Positions 29,010 through 41,967 of a stretch of 64,000 nt of DNA are shown piece after piece. The notes under the pieces are model-generated. The model searched no databases. It saw only the letters and a program-made list of their open reading frames with translations, and was not told the origin of the DNA. This DNA comes from Siphonodentalium dalli (lineage: Eukaryota > Mollusca > Scaphopoda > Gadilida > Siphonodentaliidae), in contig CP136061.1 of the NCBI GenBank assembly GCA_032622095.1, positions 996,001 to 1,060,000 on the forward strand, given 5' to 3'. Position 1 is the stretch's first letter; each line of letters begins with the position of its first letter. A program made the translations under genes and the position numbers.

Positions 29010-30440
29010 AATCTCATATATATTTTGAAGACCTCTGTCTGTCTGTCTGTCTGTCTGTATGTTTGTCTGTATGTTTGTCATTAATACAAATCTACGATTC
29101 TCGACCGATCGGGACGAAACTTGGTACGTGTGTGTAGTTTGACCAGGCGGTGGACGTTGTCGTATTGGCGAGTCCGTGCGACGCCCGTGCAGCGCATGCG
29201 GAAACGGGTGGAGCTATCGACTTGAAATTTGGTATGTGAATGTATCTTGCCCCGGATACGAATTTTATCGGGTCGCCGAGTCCGTGCAACGCCAGCTTCG
29301 CGCATGCGCAGACCAGATCTCGGAAACGGGTGGAGCTAACGACTTGAAATTTGGTCTTTGAATAGCCCGGATGAATAGCCCGGACAACGTCGGGCTCATC
29401 GGCTAGTCTCATATATATTTTGAAGACCTCTGTTTGTATGTCTGTCTGTCTGTCTGTATGTATGTCATTTATACAAATCTACGATTCTCGACCGATCGGG
29501 ACGAAACTTGGTACGTGTGTGTAGTTTGACCAGGCGGTCGTCGTTGTCGTATTGGCGAGTCCGTGCGACGCCCGTGCAGCGCATGCGCAGCGCATGCGCA
29601 GACGAGATCTCGGAAACGGGTGGAGCTATCGACTTGAAATTTGCTATGTGAATGTATCTTGCCCCAGCTACGAATTTTATCGGGTCGCCGAGCCCGTGCG
29701 ACGCCAGCTTCGCGCATGCGCAGACCAGATCTCGGAAACGGGTAGAGCTATCGACTTGAAATTTGGTTTTTGAATAGCCCGGACAACGTCGGGCTCATCG
29801 ATTTGGTTTTGAATAGCCCGGACAACGTCGGGCTCATCGGCTAGTCTCATATATATTTTGAAGACCTCTGTCTGTCTGTCTGTTTGTCATTAATACAAAT
29901 CTACGATTCTCGACCGATCGGGACGAACTTGGTACGTGTGTGTAGTTTGACCAGGCGGTGGTCGTTGTCGTATTGGCGAGCCCGTGCAGCGCATGAGCAG
30001 ACGAGATCTCGGAAACGGGTGGAGCTATCGACTTGAAATTTGGTATGTGAATGTATCTTGCCCCGAATACGAATTTTATCGGGTCGCCGAGCCCGTGCGA
30101 CGCCAGCTTCGCGCATGCGCAGACCAGATCTCGGAAACGGGTGGAGCTATCGACTTGAAATTTGGTATGTGAATGTATCTTGCCCGGATACGAATTTTAT
30201 CGGGTCGCCGAGCCCGTGCGACGCCAGCTTCGCGCATGCGCAGACGAGATCTCGGAAACGGGTGGAGCTATCGACTTGAAATTTGGTATGTGAATATATC
30301 TTGCCCCGGATACGAATTTTATCGGGTCGCCGAGCCCGTGCGACGCCAGCTTCGCGCATGCGCAGACCAGATCTCGGAAACGGGTGGAGCTATCGACTTG
30401 AAATTTGGTTTTTGAATAGCCCAGACAACGTCGGGCTCAT
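29010..30440. repeat. Higher-order minisatellite with CpG-rich 'gcgcatgcgcag' units
   Basis: Three blocks each open with 'ctcatatatattttgaagac' and a tctg run, then carry one to four copies of a unit of roughly 115-125 bp that includes acttgaaatttggtatgtga, cgaattttatcgggtcgccg and cgcgcatgcgcaga. Each block ends with 'cggacaacgtcgggctcatc'. Frames through it are repeat artefacts. A partial copy recurs at 63,420-63,625. Confidence 0.85.
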
Positions 30441-31262
30441 CGGCTAGTCTATTATATATTTTGGAAGATCTGTGTGTGAGGGTGGGGTGTGTGTGTGTGA
30501 GGGTGAGGGTGTGTGAGAGGGTATGTGTGTGTGTGTGTGTGTGTGTGGGGTGTGTGTGTGAGTGTGAGAGGGTGTGTGTGTGTGTGTGTGTGTAATCGAT
30601 GGACTCGAAAACGGCAGAGCCGATTTCGATGAAACTTGGTATGTGGATATTTTCGGCCGGGGAGTGACATATGCCTATTAATTTGCAAATGCGACGTGAC
30701 TTTGAACTTGAAATCTGGTAATTTCAAGGTCAAACGCCCGATTATCACGGGATTTCGATGAAACTTGGTATGTGGGGGTACCTTCGGCCAGGGAGTGGCA
30801 CAAGCCTATTAATTTGCCCGTGCGACGTGACCTTGACCTTGAAATCGGGTCATTTCAAGGTCAAACGCCCGAATATCACGGGATTTCGATGAAACTTGGT
30901 ATGTGGGGGTACTTTCGTATGGTGAGTCTCATAAGCATATTCATTTGCCCGTGCGACTTGACCTTGAAATCGGGTCAATTCAAGGTCAAATCGCCAATTT
31001 TGATGGGATTTCGACGAAATTTTATACATAGGGTTACTTTTGTCCACTGAGTGTTTTGGACCCCGACCTGACATTGACCTTCAAAATGATCAATTCAAGG
31101 TCAAATCGGGTAAAACCGGATGGATTTCGACGGGCATGTTTGTCGGGTACTTTTGTCCGGGCAGTGTTTTGGACTGGTCAAATCGTGACCCCACTTGACC
31201 TTGACCTTCAAAATAGACAATTCAAGGTCAAAGCCCGGACGAAGTCGGGTCACCTTCTAGTA
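30440..31262. repeat. GT-rich run and 'ttcaaggtcaaa' tandem repeat
   Basis: A gtgtgtg/gagggtg tract (30,470-30,595) is followed by about five copies of a diverged unit with 'gatttcgatgaaacttggta' and 'caaggtcaaa' words. Inverted relatives occur at 45,060-45,640 and a short direct one at 62,950-63,070. Confidence 0.8.
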
Positions 31263-31619
31263 TATATATATACTGCATGAAAACAAAAGTGGGCAATAGT
31301 ACTGCCCATTAGAAGCCTATTTGATGTAACTTGAAACTCGAGGAAATGAGTTGAGATCAAGTCTAAAAGATGCGTGCGGAATCGTTTTTTTTTTTCGCAG
31401 AGACAGTGAGGTGCGAATATATTTATAGAAAGTTCAAAACATTTTCGAAAGATCCTGGTGCATATAAATCATGTCCGACCAAACAGTCGAGCACGTGGTT
31501 CAATTGAAAAACAATTGCACTGAAAAATGTGAATGTGGAGACATGGATTATTAAAATGCCTTATTGATTAACTGGGAAAACAAGCTTTCTCATTCTCAAC
31601 GCAATAGACATTTTGATTA

Positions 31620-32640
31620 TATGTTCCCGAAGACTGTAGACAGGGATGTAGCCAGAGGGGGATGTGGGGGTGTCTCACCCCCCCCCCCCGCAGAGAGCTA
31701 TATTTTCAATAGTTGGAAATTTCATACCTGCCAAAACGAAAGTTCACACCAACAATAGGTTGGAAATGTTCTTGTAGTTTGATTATAAAACAATTTATTG
31801 GGGGGAATTTATTGTTTTTCGACCAATATTTGCATATGTTCCTATTTTTGGTCAAAAATGTTGACAGAAATGGTCAAATGGTCAAAAACTTCTAGTTAAT
31901 TTAAGAAAACAATATTGTCATACAATTGGTCAACATTGTCATTGGAATTGTCATCAGTTGGAAATTTTCCAACCTAAGTTGGGGTGTAGGGTTTGAAATT
32001 TCCAACAGTAGGAAGGCTTGAGGCTAGTCTAGATGTTAGGATTTTGCGATTTTCTTGTTCAGATTTCAAAATTTTCCACACACCGGGCCGAACCATGGTC
32101 GGCCCGGTGTGTCATTGCCCCATCCACATGGCCAATACAAAACTGCTAATTAGTTTAACAAAACAATATTTTACTACATTTGGTCAAACTTGTAGACATA
32201 AATGGTCATCAGTTGAAGAATTTCCCAACCTGAGGGGGAGCATGAGGTTTGAAATTTCCAACACTAGGAAAGCTTCAGTTGAGGCCAGTCTAGATGCTAG
32301 GATTTGCGATTTTCTTGTATAGTTTTCAAAATTTTCTCAAACCGGGGTATGTTGTCGGTATCTGTGTGCATTTGTCTGGAATTAGACCACTAGTTGTTTT
32401 TTGGGGGAATTTTCAGGTTAAAATATCTTAATTTTCTCATACTGGAAACATAGAAGCATGGCTTATGAATATATATAGGAAATCAGGCCTGAGCATGAGG
32501 TACAAGGGGGGGGGGTGCAAATGGAATTATGCAAAAAGTTGTATTGGTGTGATTCCGACTCAAGGAGGGGGGTTCAGTTGGAATTTCCCAAGGTGGACAC
32601 CCCTCCCCCCCCCCCAACGGAGACCCTGCAGCCAGATCCC
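31620..32640 (+). repeat. Dispersed repeat with accgggccgaaccatggtcggcccggt palindrome core
   Basis: Contains C-runs, 'ttggaaattttccaacct' words and a strong hairpin around 32,083-32,110. The same family lies at 61,010-61,700 (same strand) and, reversed, at 55,640-56,520. Short pieces are seen near 36,390-36,950, 40,000 and 58,050. No coding capacity. Confidence 0.65.
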
Positions 32641-33214
32641 TGACTGTAGATAAGTCGCTAAGTGAATGTTCTCATTGTCGTCATTGACACACTGTTAATC
32701 AAAGACTATAGCCAATGGTCGCGTGTCTTTTATTTAATTATGTCGGTATTTGTAATTTACTTTGATGGTTTTTGACACTGAAGTGCAATGGCATACACAT
32801 TTGATGTCATTCTAGTCAAAACTAGTAATTTAACCCAATTGGTATATAATATGGCATCATCGGCAACCAATCGTTTTCACACCCTTTATATGAACGATGT
32901 CTATATATTGTTCTATAAATATGTCAAACAACTCGTACGTATTACTAAGACTAGCATTAGTGTAATAGATCAACTTGAGATAGCAGAGATATTTTGTCCG
33001 TATATATAGATGAACTGAGATTTGATATCTAGAGTTTTGTTATCGATCTCTCTCAAACGAGGGGCCAGCACCCGTGGTTCAAACTGTTGTTAGTAAGACA
33101 CCACAAAACATGCCAAATGTGTGATGGGCGCAAGTATAGGCAGCTCCAATGAGTGCATTCTAGTTTACTATATTTTCCCGCTTTAATTTGCATAAAACTG
33201 ACTTAGGGTCTGGT

Positions 33215-33385
33215 CTGAAAAACGGCGGCCATGATGGACGCCATCTCGTCTGGAGTCTACACGGCCACTTTTTGTTCTTGTTAACATTGCTTAAAACTTG
33301 AAGGACATAATAAGGAACAAAATGATTGGGGTGAAGTTAAGTCCCAGGGGGGTGCAAGGGTACCCCTATTAGCTCCCGGACTGAC
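33215..33385. repeat. Fragment of the TTAA foldback element arm
   Basis: 'gccatgatggacgccatctc', 'gtctggagtctacacggcca' and 'ggggtgaagttaagtccc' match the outer arm of the element at 107-5707 in the orientation of its right arm. Confidence 0.65.
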
Positions 33386-33646
33386 GAACTCGTAAAAGTT
33401 TCGTGCGAGAAATTTCAACGAAAACGACCGAAGATGATATCTGGGAGTATATATATTAACCTCGAGAAAAGGGCGTGAAACCCACATTCGTAAGGTTGAT
33501 GTGGAGTAACCACAGAGGTACTCAGTCGTCGCGTATCCATGTATATTCCAGTGATATGGACAGACTCTATGAGAATGACTTCTGTTCACTAGGCATCGAG
33601 TTTAGGCCATGGAATAATGACCCCCCGATAGCCACCCCTGTCAATA

Positions 33647-34270
33647 ATGGATGACATCAAACTTCTCACACGGAACGCTTCTGGAGTATATCTTCCACTG
33701 TTTTGTACCTAAACTCAATATTCGACAGACAACTCTATGACATTGTTGGAATTCCGAGCACTGGTTCAATGAAGATAACCTTAACTTCCTGAAAAGTATA
33801 CATGACTCGTACATCCACTGGCGAAACATGGGAGAACCATAAGACTGAGTTCGGGTGGATCTTTCACGAGGGATGGCGTGGCTCTCTTAATAAGCAAGAA
33901 TATCGCTAATCGTTGTGCAGCTCTAGAAACGACTTGTGATCGCATCGTTGGTATGCAAGTCAAACTTAATTCTGAGAACATGCTCACTTTGTTACAAGTA
34001 TACCTGCCGAGCACGAATCACAGTGATGACTACTTTGATGAATGCTTAGCCTCTGTTGAAAACCACGTATCTATGTTTACGGAGTGTGGACCCGTTCTAG
34101 TCATGGGTGACTTTAATTGGCACCTGAATCGTCCCCCTGGATACCATGTACCGACTGGTCACAGTAATAGAATGGTTCTCTTGAATGAGTTTCTCGTTCG
34201 TATTGAGTCTTAAGCAATCACATGCTCTGTGGCATGTAAGGGACCAACCAACACATGTTATCCCTTCTTA
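33647..34270 (+). pseudogene. Non-LTR retrotransposon (LINE) endonuclease fragment, decayed
   Basis: A broken frame starts near 33647 (MDDIKLLTRNASGV) and its clearest part is 33878-34213, where VLVMGDFNWHLN matches the Asp-rich core of APE-type LINE endonucleases. Stops and frameshifts occur before and after. The coding similarity stops at about 34,270, where an inverted-repeat-bounded insertion begins; the C-terminal end of an endonuclease resumes at about 40,999. Confidence 0.7.
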
Positions 34271-35939
34271 GTAGGGCGGCTCCGTGACAAAATATAGGTG
34301 AATTGTGCATTTTATGGTAAAATCACCAAACTTTGTGTATGACATCCTGGCATGATACTTTGTTGATTTGGATATCATGCCAAGCTAGGGTGGGTCCACG
34401 GTTGCCATGGTAACCTCTGATAAAAAGTGGTCGCTAAAACGCCGACAAATTGCATTGAAAGGGCGTGGAATGATTCGTCTCCACATCTTGTGACAATTTT
34501 TAGTGGGCAATAATGACTAAACGAGTCTGTATTGAATATGTGGACATGTTTTGAGTTATCATGGTATAAATATGACTGGTGGTAAAAAATGACTATGTTG
34601 AATATGTCGAACCTACATGAATTCAATTTGGTAACAATTATGAGAATATAATAACTACTATTACATGCACACCCAAAAACCGTTCCAGCTGTTTCTTATC
34701 TCAATTTCTTCTCATGGACATCAATTAGAGTGCATGTCGACGCAAAATTATATCCACCGGGTTCATATATTTATATATTTTTCACAACACTCTCGGTGTG
34801 GCGACTTAGTCATAATTTTCATTTGATTCTAGGAAAAATAATTTCAGAAAACAACGTTTATAACAATTGTAGACCCCAGAGGCATACTCAAACCACAACT
34901 GCATTGCAGGATGTCCGGGACAAGATAGACAGTAAACTACGCATATAAACAATTCTCATGCAGACGGCATAAAAGTATCAGATCCGGTGGCTCGGACATG
35001 TCACGGTATAATCGCATTTTATTCGCGACCGACCAGGATAAACATTAATAAAATTGTTATGTCACGAAGTTTGGTAAAACATTTATGATCTAACATGGCT
35101 GATATTTTTTATATCGCCGATGTATGCGTGGGTCTCGATCAAGTTATCAGATTGCAGGAATTTAAAGCTACACCTTTATACGCATTAGTGTATACATGTA
35201 ATGCACAAAAGCCTACGTTTGAAACATTTATCAAGTGAAAGGACAATAGTCGAGAAACGTTCGAAGTTTAACATTGAAGTCTATCACGTTTTGACGTCAG
35301 TCTTATAAATATTTGACTGTCCACATAACCTGTTATTATTCACATAAAAATCGAGTATGATTATTGATTATCCACACTGATACAGATAAAATAATCAACT
35401 ATGATTTATACCATCGAATTTATACCAGTTATAACTCAACGACTACCCCAGGTATCTAAGTAGCCCGTGTGGGAAAAACCCAGGACCGCTATACCTGAGT
35501 CATGTCCGGATGCTGATGGGTCCAGTTATGCCCCAGCATCCATATTAATATATGCCTAGAATCCAAATGTATAGGCAAACTCCGCCCCCACCCCAAACCC
35601 TGACTCTAACAACTTTTTCTCTTGCAAAATAAGCAATAAAACAATAAGAGGATTTTGTGTCATGTGTGTGCTGGGTGGGGAGATATCCTGGCATGGACAT
35701 CTTCCCCCACCCCAAAGTGTCGTGAATATATAAAGCAAAACAAAAAACAATAAAACTATAAGAGAAGAAAATTTTCTCACATAAAAAACTTAAAATAATA
35801 ATTAAAAAAAATTCAGAGTCAAACGATATCAAAATTAGTGAACATTTTGTTTATGCATACATGGGGCAAGATATCCAGGGGGGGGGACATATCCTAGGAT
35901 ATACATTTAATAGTTAATTCAGACAACAAAGGACACTGT

Positions 35940-36158
35940 TCGCAACCTGGGATCGTATTTTTACACAAACATGACAATGGATAACCATATCTCTAATATG
36001 TGTAAGAAGGCGTTCAGAGGTTATACAAAATCCAACAAATTAGACAATACCTGGATGTAGACTCAACGAAGACGTTGGTCCATGCTTTTGTCACGTCACA
36101 CTTAGATTACTGTAATTCTTTACTGTATGGACTACCGGATTACCAGTGTGGATTACGA
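35940..36158 (+). pseudogene. L2/CR1-like LINE reverse-transcriptase fragment
   Basis: The frame ending in LVHAFVTSHLDYCNSLLYGL is the conserved C-terminal part of L2/CR1-type reverse transcriptases. It breaks off where the inverted repeat at 36,161 begins. Frameshifts upstream mark it as dead. Confidence 0.75.
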
Positions 36159-36160
36159 TC

Positions 36161-39130
36161 CGGGGTCAATACTATGAAACTTTATCTTTGTAAGAATCTA
36201 CAATTGTTTGTAAGAAATAACAATTTATCATTCCGCCAATACTATGAACCTACGATTACAAACATAAATCACAAATAGTACGTGTTCTTTGTATTTACAA
36301 ATATCTCCAATCACAAAGAATGTTCGAGTACTATGAAACATAATTTTTCAGTTTTCGCACCCTTAACTCGGATAATATATCCATCTATGATACGCAGGGA
36401 CATGGCGACAAGGGGTCGATTCACCCCCTCGTGAAAATATTTTGTCAGCTGGAAATCTCAAGTACAACCCACATGCAGGGACGTCGCGACAAGGGGTTTG
36501 GGTAATGTTTCTCGCCCCAAACATGTTATCAACACGTTCAACAGCTGGAAATTTAATACCTGAAACAACATGAATTGAAAATTTTACAACAACAATAGGT
36601 TGAACTTGTTCTGTTATTTTGTTATTCCAACAATTTATTAGGGGGTATGTGTTTGTCTTAGACCAACATTTGCATATTTACATCCTTTGGTCAAAAGTTT
36701 GGATTGAAATGGCCTATATTTAGAAATTGTCAAACCATGGGGATCAGCTTGGATGTGAGGTAGCAGTATGTGTTCCTTGTAACTACTGAAATTACCCAAT
36801 TTATTGAAAGTTACAACGTTAAGGAACTTGTCTAGAATGTCTATATAGGGTGTCAAACATAAATTGTCGATTTTCACACCCTTAAACCGGAGCATATAAC
36901 CATCTGATTCGCAGGGATGTAGCCCCCTTATGAAAATGTGTTATCAATAGAAATCTCATAAACAGGGACATGGCGATAGTGGTCTTGGGAACACGATGCC
37001 TGGCACATTCTTCCAGAAATACTGCCTTTTGGTAATTGGTTAGAGACATTTCGCTGTTGTTGTCTTGATCAAGTATAGTTCATAAATGACAAATAAATAA
37101 AAATGACGCGTGTTCCCAATGTGAGTATGATTTTTCGCTCAAGAAAGCATTGCGAGGTAAATGATACTCATGGTCATGGGCGGATTATCATTTGAGTTTC
37201 AATCGTCGACGCGAATGCATTTGGTCACGGTAAAGGACACGAATACGAAGATGCAAGCACAGTTTTCACAAATGACTAGAGCATAAATGCAGTGACGTGG
37301 CAAGATGTTCTCGTCGATGCGCCAACGTCGATATCCAACTGTATCCCCACCCCTCAATTAGAAACTTCTGTTTCTGTGAAATGTAATTGTTTACCCCGGT
37401 TGGCTTCTGATTTTCAAGCTGATTTTCAAGCTGTAACAGTAAGTTGTCCACCCCCTTGGGTTGGACATATTGATTAAATATGACTAACTTAGTGTTAGTC
37501 ACAAACATTTTGAGTAACTTTGGTAAAGTATTGGAATTATTTTCACATAATTCAGCAACTTTAGTTTTCACCTTCCAATTGACTAAGAAAAGTTATGACT
37601 AAATCATGGCAATTTTGACTAATTAGTCGTTTGGATCCCCATTTCTTAGTCGTTATGACTAACATCACCCTAGTTATTTTGATTAATGTTATGCCTCAGT
37701 CATGTTGTCTGAACTAAATCAGTCATCCTGAGAAAAAACGTTTGACTAACATATGTTAGTCATATTGACTAACTTTTGTTATCAGCGTAGAAAAATTTAA
37801 ATACTTTCCTCTTGATATACGATTCCATCGCTATGTGGAATTTATGGGCATTTTTTTTATTCAAAGGGTGCATATGGAAATAATAGCCAAACTGAGCCCA
37901 TATAGCCACGTCCCTATCTAGATATATTATAAGATATCGGAGCAGTTTGAAATTATAAAATGACCACCACTCCTATTGGTTTGGTTTGGTTTGGTTTATT
38001 AGGGTTTAGCGTCGTTCTAGCCGCTATGCCACACACGACGTTGTCAATTTTACGGGTGGAGGAAAGACCACGCAGAGGCTTGATTTCACCGAGAAATCGT
38101 CCCTCTGCGTGTAGAAACCACCGACCCCCGGAAAGCAACTGACAAACTTGCCCAGATACACGATACCGATCACCTTCCCTATGACGGGGTTAGAACCAGC
38201 TTCGTCAGCGCTGGATGGCCTGTGACGGTGTAATGCACCTGGACCGACTGGACCATCGGGGGCCCCCACCACTCCTATAACCGAGACCATTAACACGTCC
38301 CTGCTTCGATACACCCCCCGATAAAATGAAGCCACATTACTGCCTCGATGTGTTATAATAAGAGTAGCGGATCAGTTTGAAATCATAGGATGGTCACAAT
38401 ATATATAATGCTATACCATCAATCACAAACTGAATGGTTGTAAATTTGTAATTTGTTTAAACAATGATACCAAATTGGTTGTAGTACTCGTTATTACACT
38501 GACTTGTACTTACATACACACACTACAAACGAACAGTTTATTTGTTAACTTTGCGCAGACAAGTGGTCATCAACTTAGCAATCCATGAACCGATTGGATA
38601 GCTCTGATAAGTGATCACCTCTCAACTTATGATTGGTTATTTCTTTGGTAACTTTGGCTTGGCGTGATTCAATATATTGTGAATCACTCACAGGCAAAGG
38701 TTTGTCCGTAAGCAATCTACAATAATCAACAGTAGATCTTTGTGAAATATGCGAGATTTTGTTAGCTCATCGTTTCATAGTACCGGCGTTATCACTATTC
38801 ACAATATGATAGCACGCATTGTAACTTCCCCATATAAATCGTTGTCAGTTATTTTAGCTCTATATACATGTCCGTCTAATTTGAACTGGTATTCAGATAA
38901 CATTGATAACGGGTGCATGTGAGCAGAGTGGTGAGTTAGTTTTTTCTAAGTTTTACAGCTGCCTTTTAGGGGTTTCACCTCTCGCCCAGTATATAAGGTA
39001 TTACAATAATACGGCTAAATTTTCCCTGTACTATGAAATCACTGTGATAGTTAACACAAATTTGTAATTACAAATTAATAAATACAATTTGTATTTACAG
39101 GTATCAAATTGTTCATAGTATTGACCCCCG
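36161..39130. mobile_element. ~3-kb insertion bounded by inverted GGGGTCAATACTATGAA ends
   Basis: GGGGTCAATACTATGAA at 36,162-36,178 is repeated inverted at 39,112-39,129. The stretch separates two L2/CR1-like LINE pieces. It includes dispersed repeats (36,390-36,950), 'ttagtcat' repeats (37,480-37,790) and a SINE-like segment. No coding region is recognised. Confidence 0.5.
37960..38335. repeat. SINE-like repeat with ggtttggtttggttt head
   Basis: The head 'ggtttggtttggtttattag' followed by a 'ggtttagcgtcgttctagcc' segment resembles short dispersed repeats common in bivalve and gastropod genomes. No internal Pol III boxes are clear enough to claim. Confidence 0.4.
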
Positions 39131-39432
39131 ATAGCAGTATGCTTTTGTACATTCATTTCAACAAACAGAAAACGTTTGGCGATAGGCATTTTCATTTGCA
39201 GGTCCACATCTATGGAATAGCATTCCACCTCACTTGAAAATATTCACTGATTTAAATAAGTTTAAGACCGGCCTCAAAACATATCTCTTTGATGTAGCAT
39301 TTAATTCCTAGATATATGTGCATGTACATGTATTATGCTGATTAGGCAATGAGCTCGATGTAATGTAAAGCGCCGTTGAATATGTACTCATAATATTGAG
39401 CGCTATACAAATTAATTATTGTATTGTATTGG
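39131..39432 (+). pseudogene. 3' end of an L2/CR1-like LINE
   Basis: The frame GPHLWNSIPPHLK followed by FKTGLKTYLFDVAF and a stop is the typical terminus of L2/CR1 proteins. The 3' untranslated part 'aaagcgccgttgaatatg...gcgctatacaaat' and a terminal tattgtattg run also fit. Confidence 0.75.
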
Positions 39433-40994
39433 GAACATCTGTTTTAAGACAATCAACCTAAATGTGGTCACATTTGTTCATTTAATTATAGGTATGTGGG
39501 TGTCTGACCAGGTAACACAATTGCCAGGGTGACTGCACAGCACACAAGCACACTACAGGATGACAGGCTAGTGAATTAGCTGGTTGACAAAAAGGTTTTT
39601 AGTCAAACAAGGAGATTAGCGGAAAGTAAAAGTGGGTGTCTGACCTTCCCACACCCATTCGCTGTAGTGGGAGGAGCTTACGGTTGCTAGGAGACAATGA
39701 GTCTTCAGAAATAGTTTAATTAGATTAACAGCTCTTATGCTATAATACACATTAAAACACATCTGCATATTATCCCTTTGTCTTGATACGTCTGTTATCA
39801 TCCAAAAATGCTCAATAATTTGGGTAGCATGTATGTTCTTATAACGTCCACGGTTATTCTTTTAATAATAAACGGGTATTCTTTTAAGAATATCCGTGAT
39901 CATTATTAAGAATACGCAAGGGATTATTTGATAGGTAATTCGGTCGGAGTAGAGAACATCAAATAATACGACACACAAAACGACTACCGTAACAGGGACT
40001 CAGATGTGGCGACAGTAGGGGTGGAAGGGGGGGGGGGGGTGGGTAATAAGTAATTAGCGAGGAATGTGTTGTTGTTGAGACAAACAGTCCCATATTTTCA
40101 TAGTTTTGGCCTGGTCACTTCCAATACTGTTTGCCGAAGTCTCAATCTACATATGAGCTAACTTTCACCTTTTATGGTCAGTTCTGTCAAAACATGGGCA
40201 CTAAATCACTGTCCTATACACTCTAGTGTCGGTACCAATGGGAGGGTCAGTGCACATTTGTGATCTTAATTTTGATGTAAAGTGTGTGGCGTTTATTTGT
40301 CACAGCATTACTTCTGGGTACTGAAACAAATGCCATAACTATTTCATATTTAAACAAATCCAGCCAATTATCAACTTTTGGCACATATTCCATAACCAGG
40401 TTTGAAAAGAAACGCGTGCATACTTGAAACCTCCCCTTGGGGTTATACATAGACACATAGTTATTACATGTATCATGGAAACTCTCGCATGATAATCTAC
40501 CAATGCCTAGTTATGTCGAGTTATAATATGTTGGTTTGCTTGAAAGTGCCATATGTGTCAGAGTCACTGACTAGTGTTTTGTCTAACCAAAGTTTATGGC
40601 TGAAATATAAAAATTGTACACAAATTCCACCACCATAGGCATACGAAGAACACATAAGGGCAATTTTCGCAGAAATGGCAAACATTTTATCCGCCATTTT
40701 TAATTTACCCATATATAAAAGACAAAATTGTCAACGGGTATACAGCCTGGTACATGTCCAACTCAAATTGATACAAAGTTAGCAGTTTCCGGTGCAGTTA
40801 CTGGGCAACAGCAATGCACAATGGATAACATTAAGAGAAAAAACATATATTTTCGCCAAAATGGTTGGCATGGCAACCATGGCCATTTTCCAGCTTGGCA
40901 TGATATCCTAATTGACTTATATTCATGGGTTGTAGATATATGCCAACTTTGGCGCTTTTACCATAAAATGCATGATTTTTCATTTATCCGCCCC

Positions 40995-41967
40995 ACTATC
41001 TCCTCAGCGGCGTCACGTCTCGAATTGATCATATCACCGTGTCGTCTATTGTTGATGACAACGAACTCAATACTTCTAATCACATGCCGTGACGTGCTTC
41101 GTCGCAATACCTGTTTGTCAAATAACTTCTTCGACATTCGATAAACTGTCATTTAACTGGGATAAAATAGACATTAACGCTTACCAATCTGCACTAGAAT
41201 ACTACTTGTCAGGTATTACACTATGTCCAGTTGTAAGTAGAACTCAACTGCAAGACATGTATGCGGATATTGTTGATGCTGTGATGCTTCTCCTAGGATG
41301 TCAAATCACAAATCTAGAAAATCATTTTGGAATGCCGAACTCCGGATACTGCATGGCTGTCTGAAAGTCAAACGGTCCGAATGGATAGCTGATGGTAAAC
41401 CACACGCGTGTGAGGTGGTTTCATATGTCGATTATAAAGACGCAACACGTATATTCAGGAAGTCTCTTCGTTCGGCAAACCGTATCAGAGATCAGGAAAA
41501 GCATGAACAACTTGAGTTTTACTCAAACAACGATCGCACTCGCACTTCGTCACACGTGTGTGGTCTCAGTAATGTGATGGAATTCAATGGCGAAACCATT
41601 CGAGACACAGGTGATATTGTTTCAGCTTGGCGCTCATAATTCGAACATCTTTACACCCCAGTCAATCACGACGACCCAGAGTTCGAACAGACCATACAAA
41701 TGTGACTCGCGTCCTTATTTAAACCGACACCACGTTGACTATAATTGTTCTATATTATGTGACCCCATCACCATTGCAGACCTGGACGTAGTTCTTGTGT
41801 ATCTAAAACGAAGGAAAGCTGGTGGAATAGACCGGGTGACAAATAAACATTTGATACACTGCAGCCAGTCACTGAAACAAATGCTGTCATCTATTCAATG
41901 GAATTTTGGAGTTAGAATGGGTCCCTTCACAGATGAAAATCAGCATAATCATGACTGTGTCAATTAA
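40995..41967 (+). pseudogene. LINE endonuclease C-terminus, linker and start of reverse transcriptase, decayed
   Basis: The frame reads SRIDHI...SNHMPV (endonuclease end), then a linker spread over several frames with 'KSFWNAELR', and finally LKRRKAGGIDRVTNKHL, which matches the first conserved block of LINE reverse transcriptases. Frameshifts separate the parts. It is probably the continuation of 33647-34270. It ends where the satellite at 41,965 begins. Confidence 0.7.

Larger units (their letters stand above)
34274..40994. mobile_element. ~6.7-kb insertion with ~140-bp imperfect inverted ends, inside a LINE
   Basis: The left end (GGGCGG..., cattttatggtaaaa, tatcatgccaagct, ggttgccatgg) matches the reverse complement of the right end at 40,862-40,994. 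The ends lie exactly where the LINE endonuclease frame is interrupted. Inside are L2/CR1-like LINE pieces, a second inverted-repeat insertion and a SINE-like sequence; no transposase is recognised. A clean target duplication could not be assigned. Confidence 0.55.

Noticed and set aside
29010-30440. Several 60-106 aa frames through the minisatellite.
   Set aside because: They are repetitive translations of the unit and occur on both strands.
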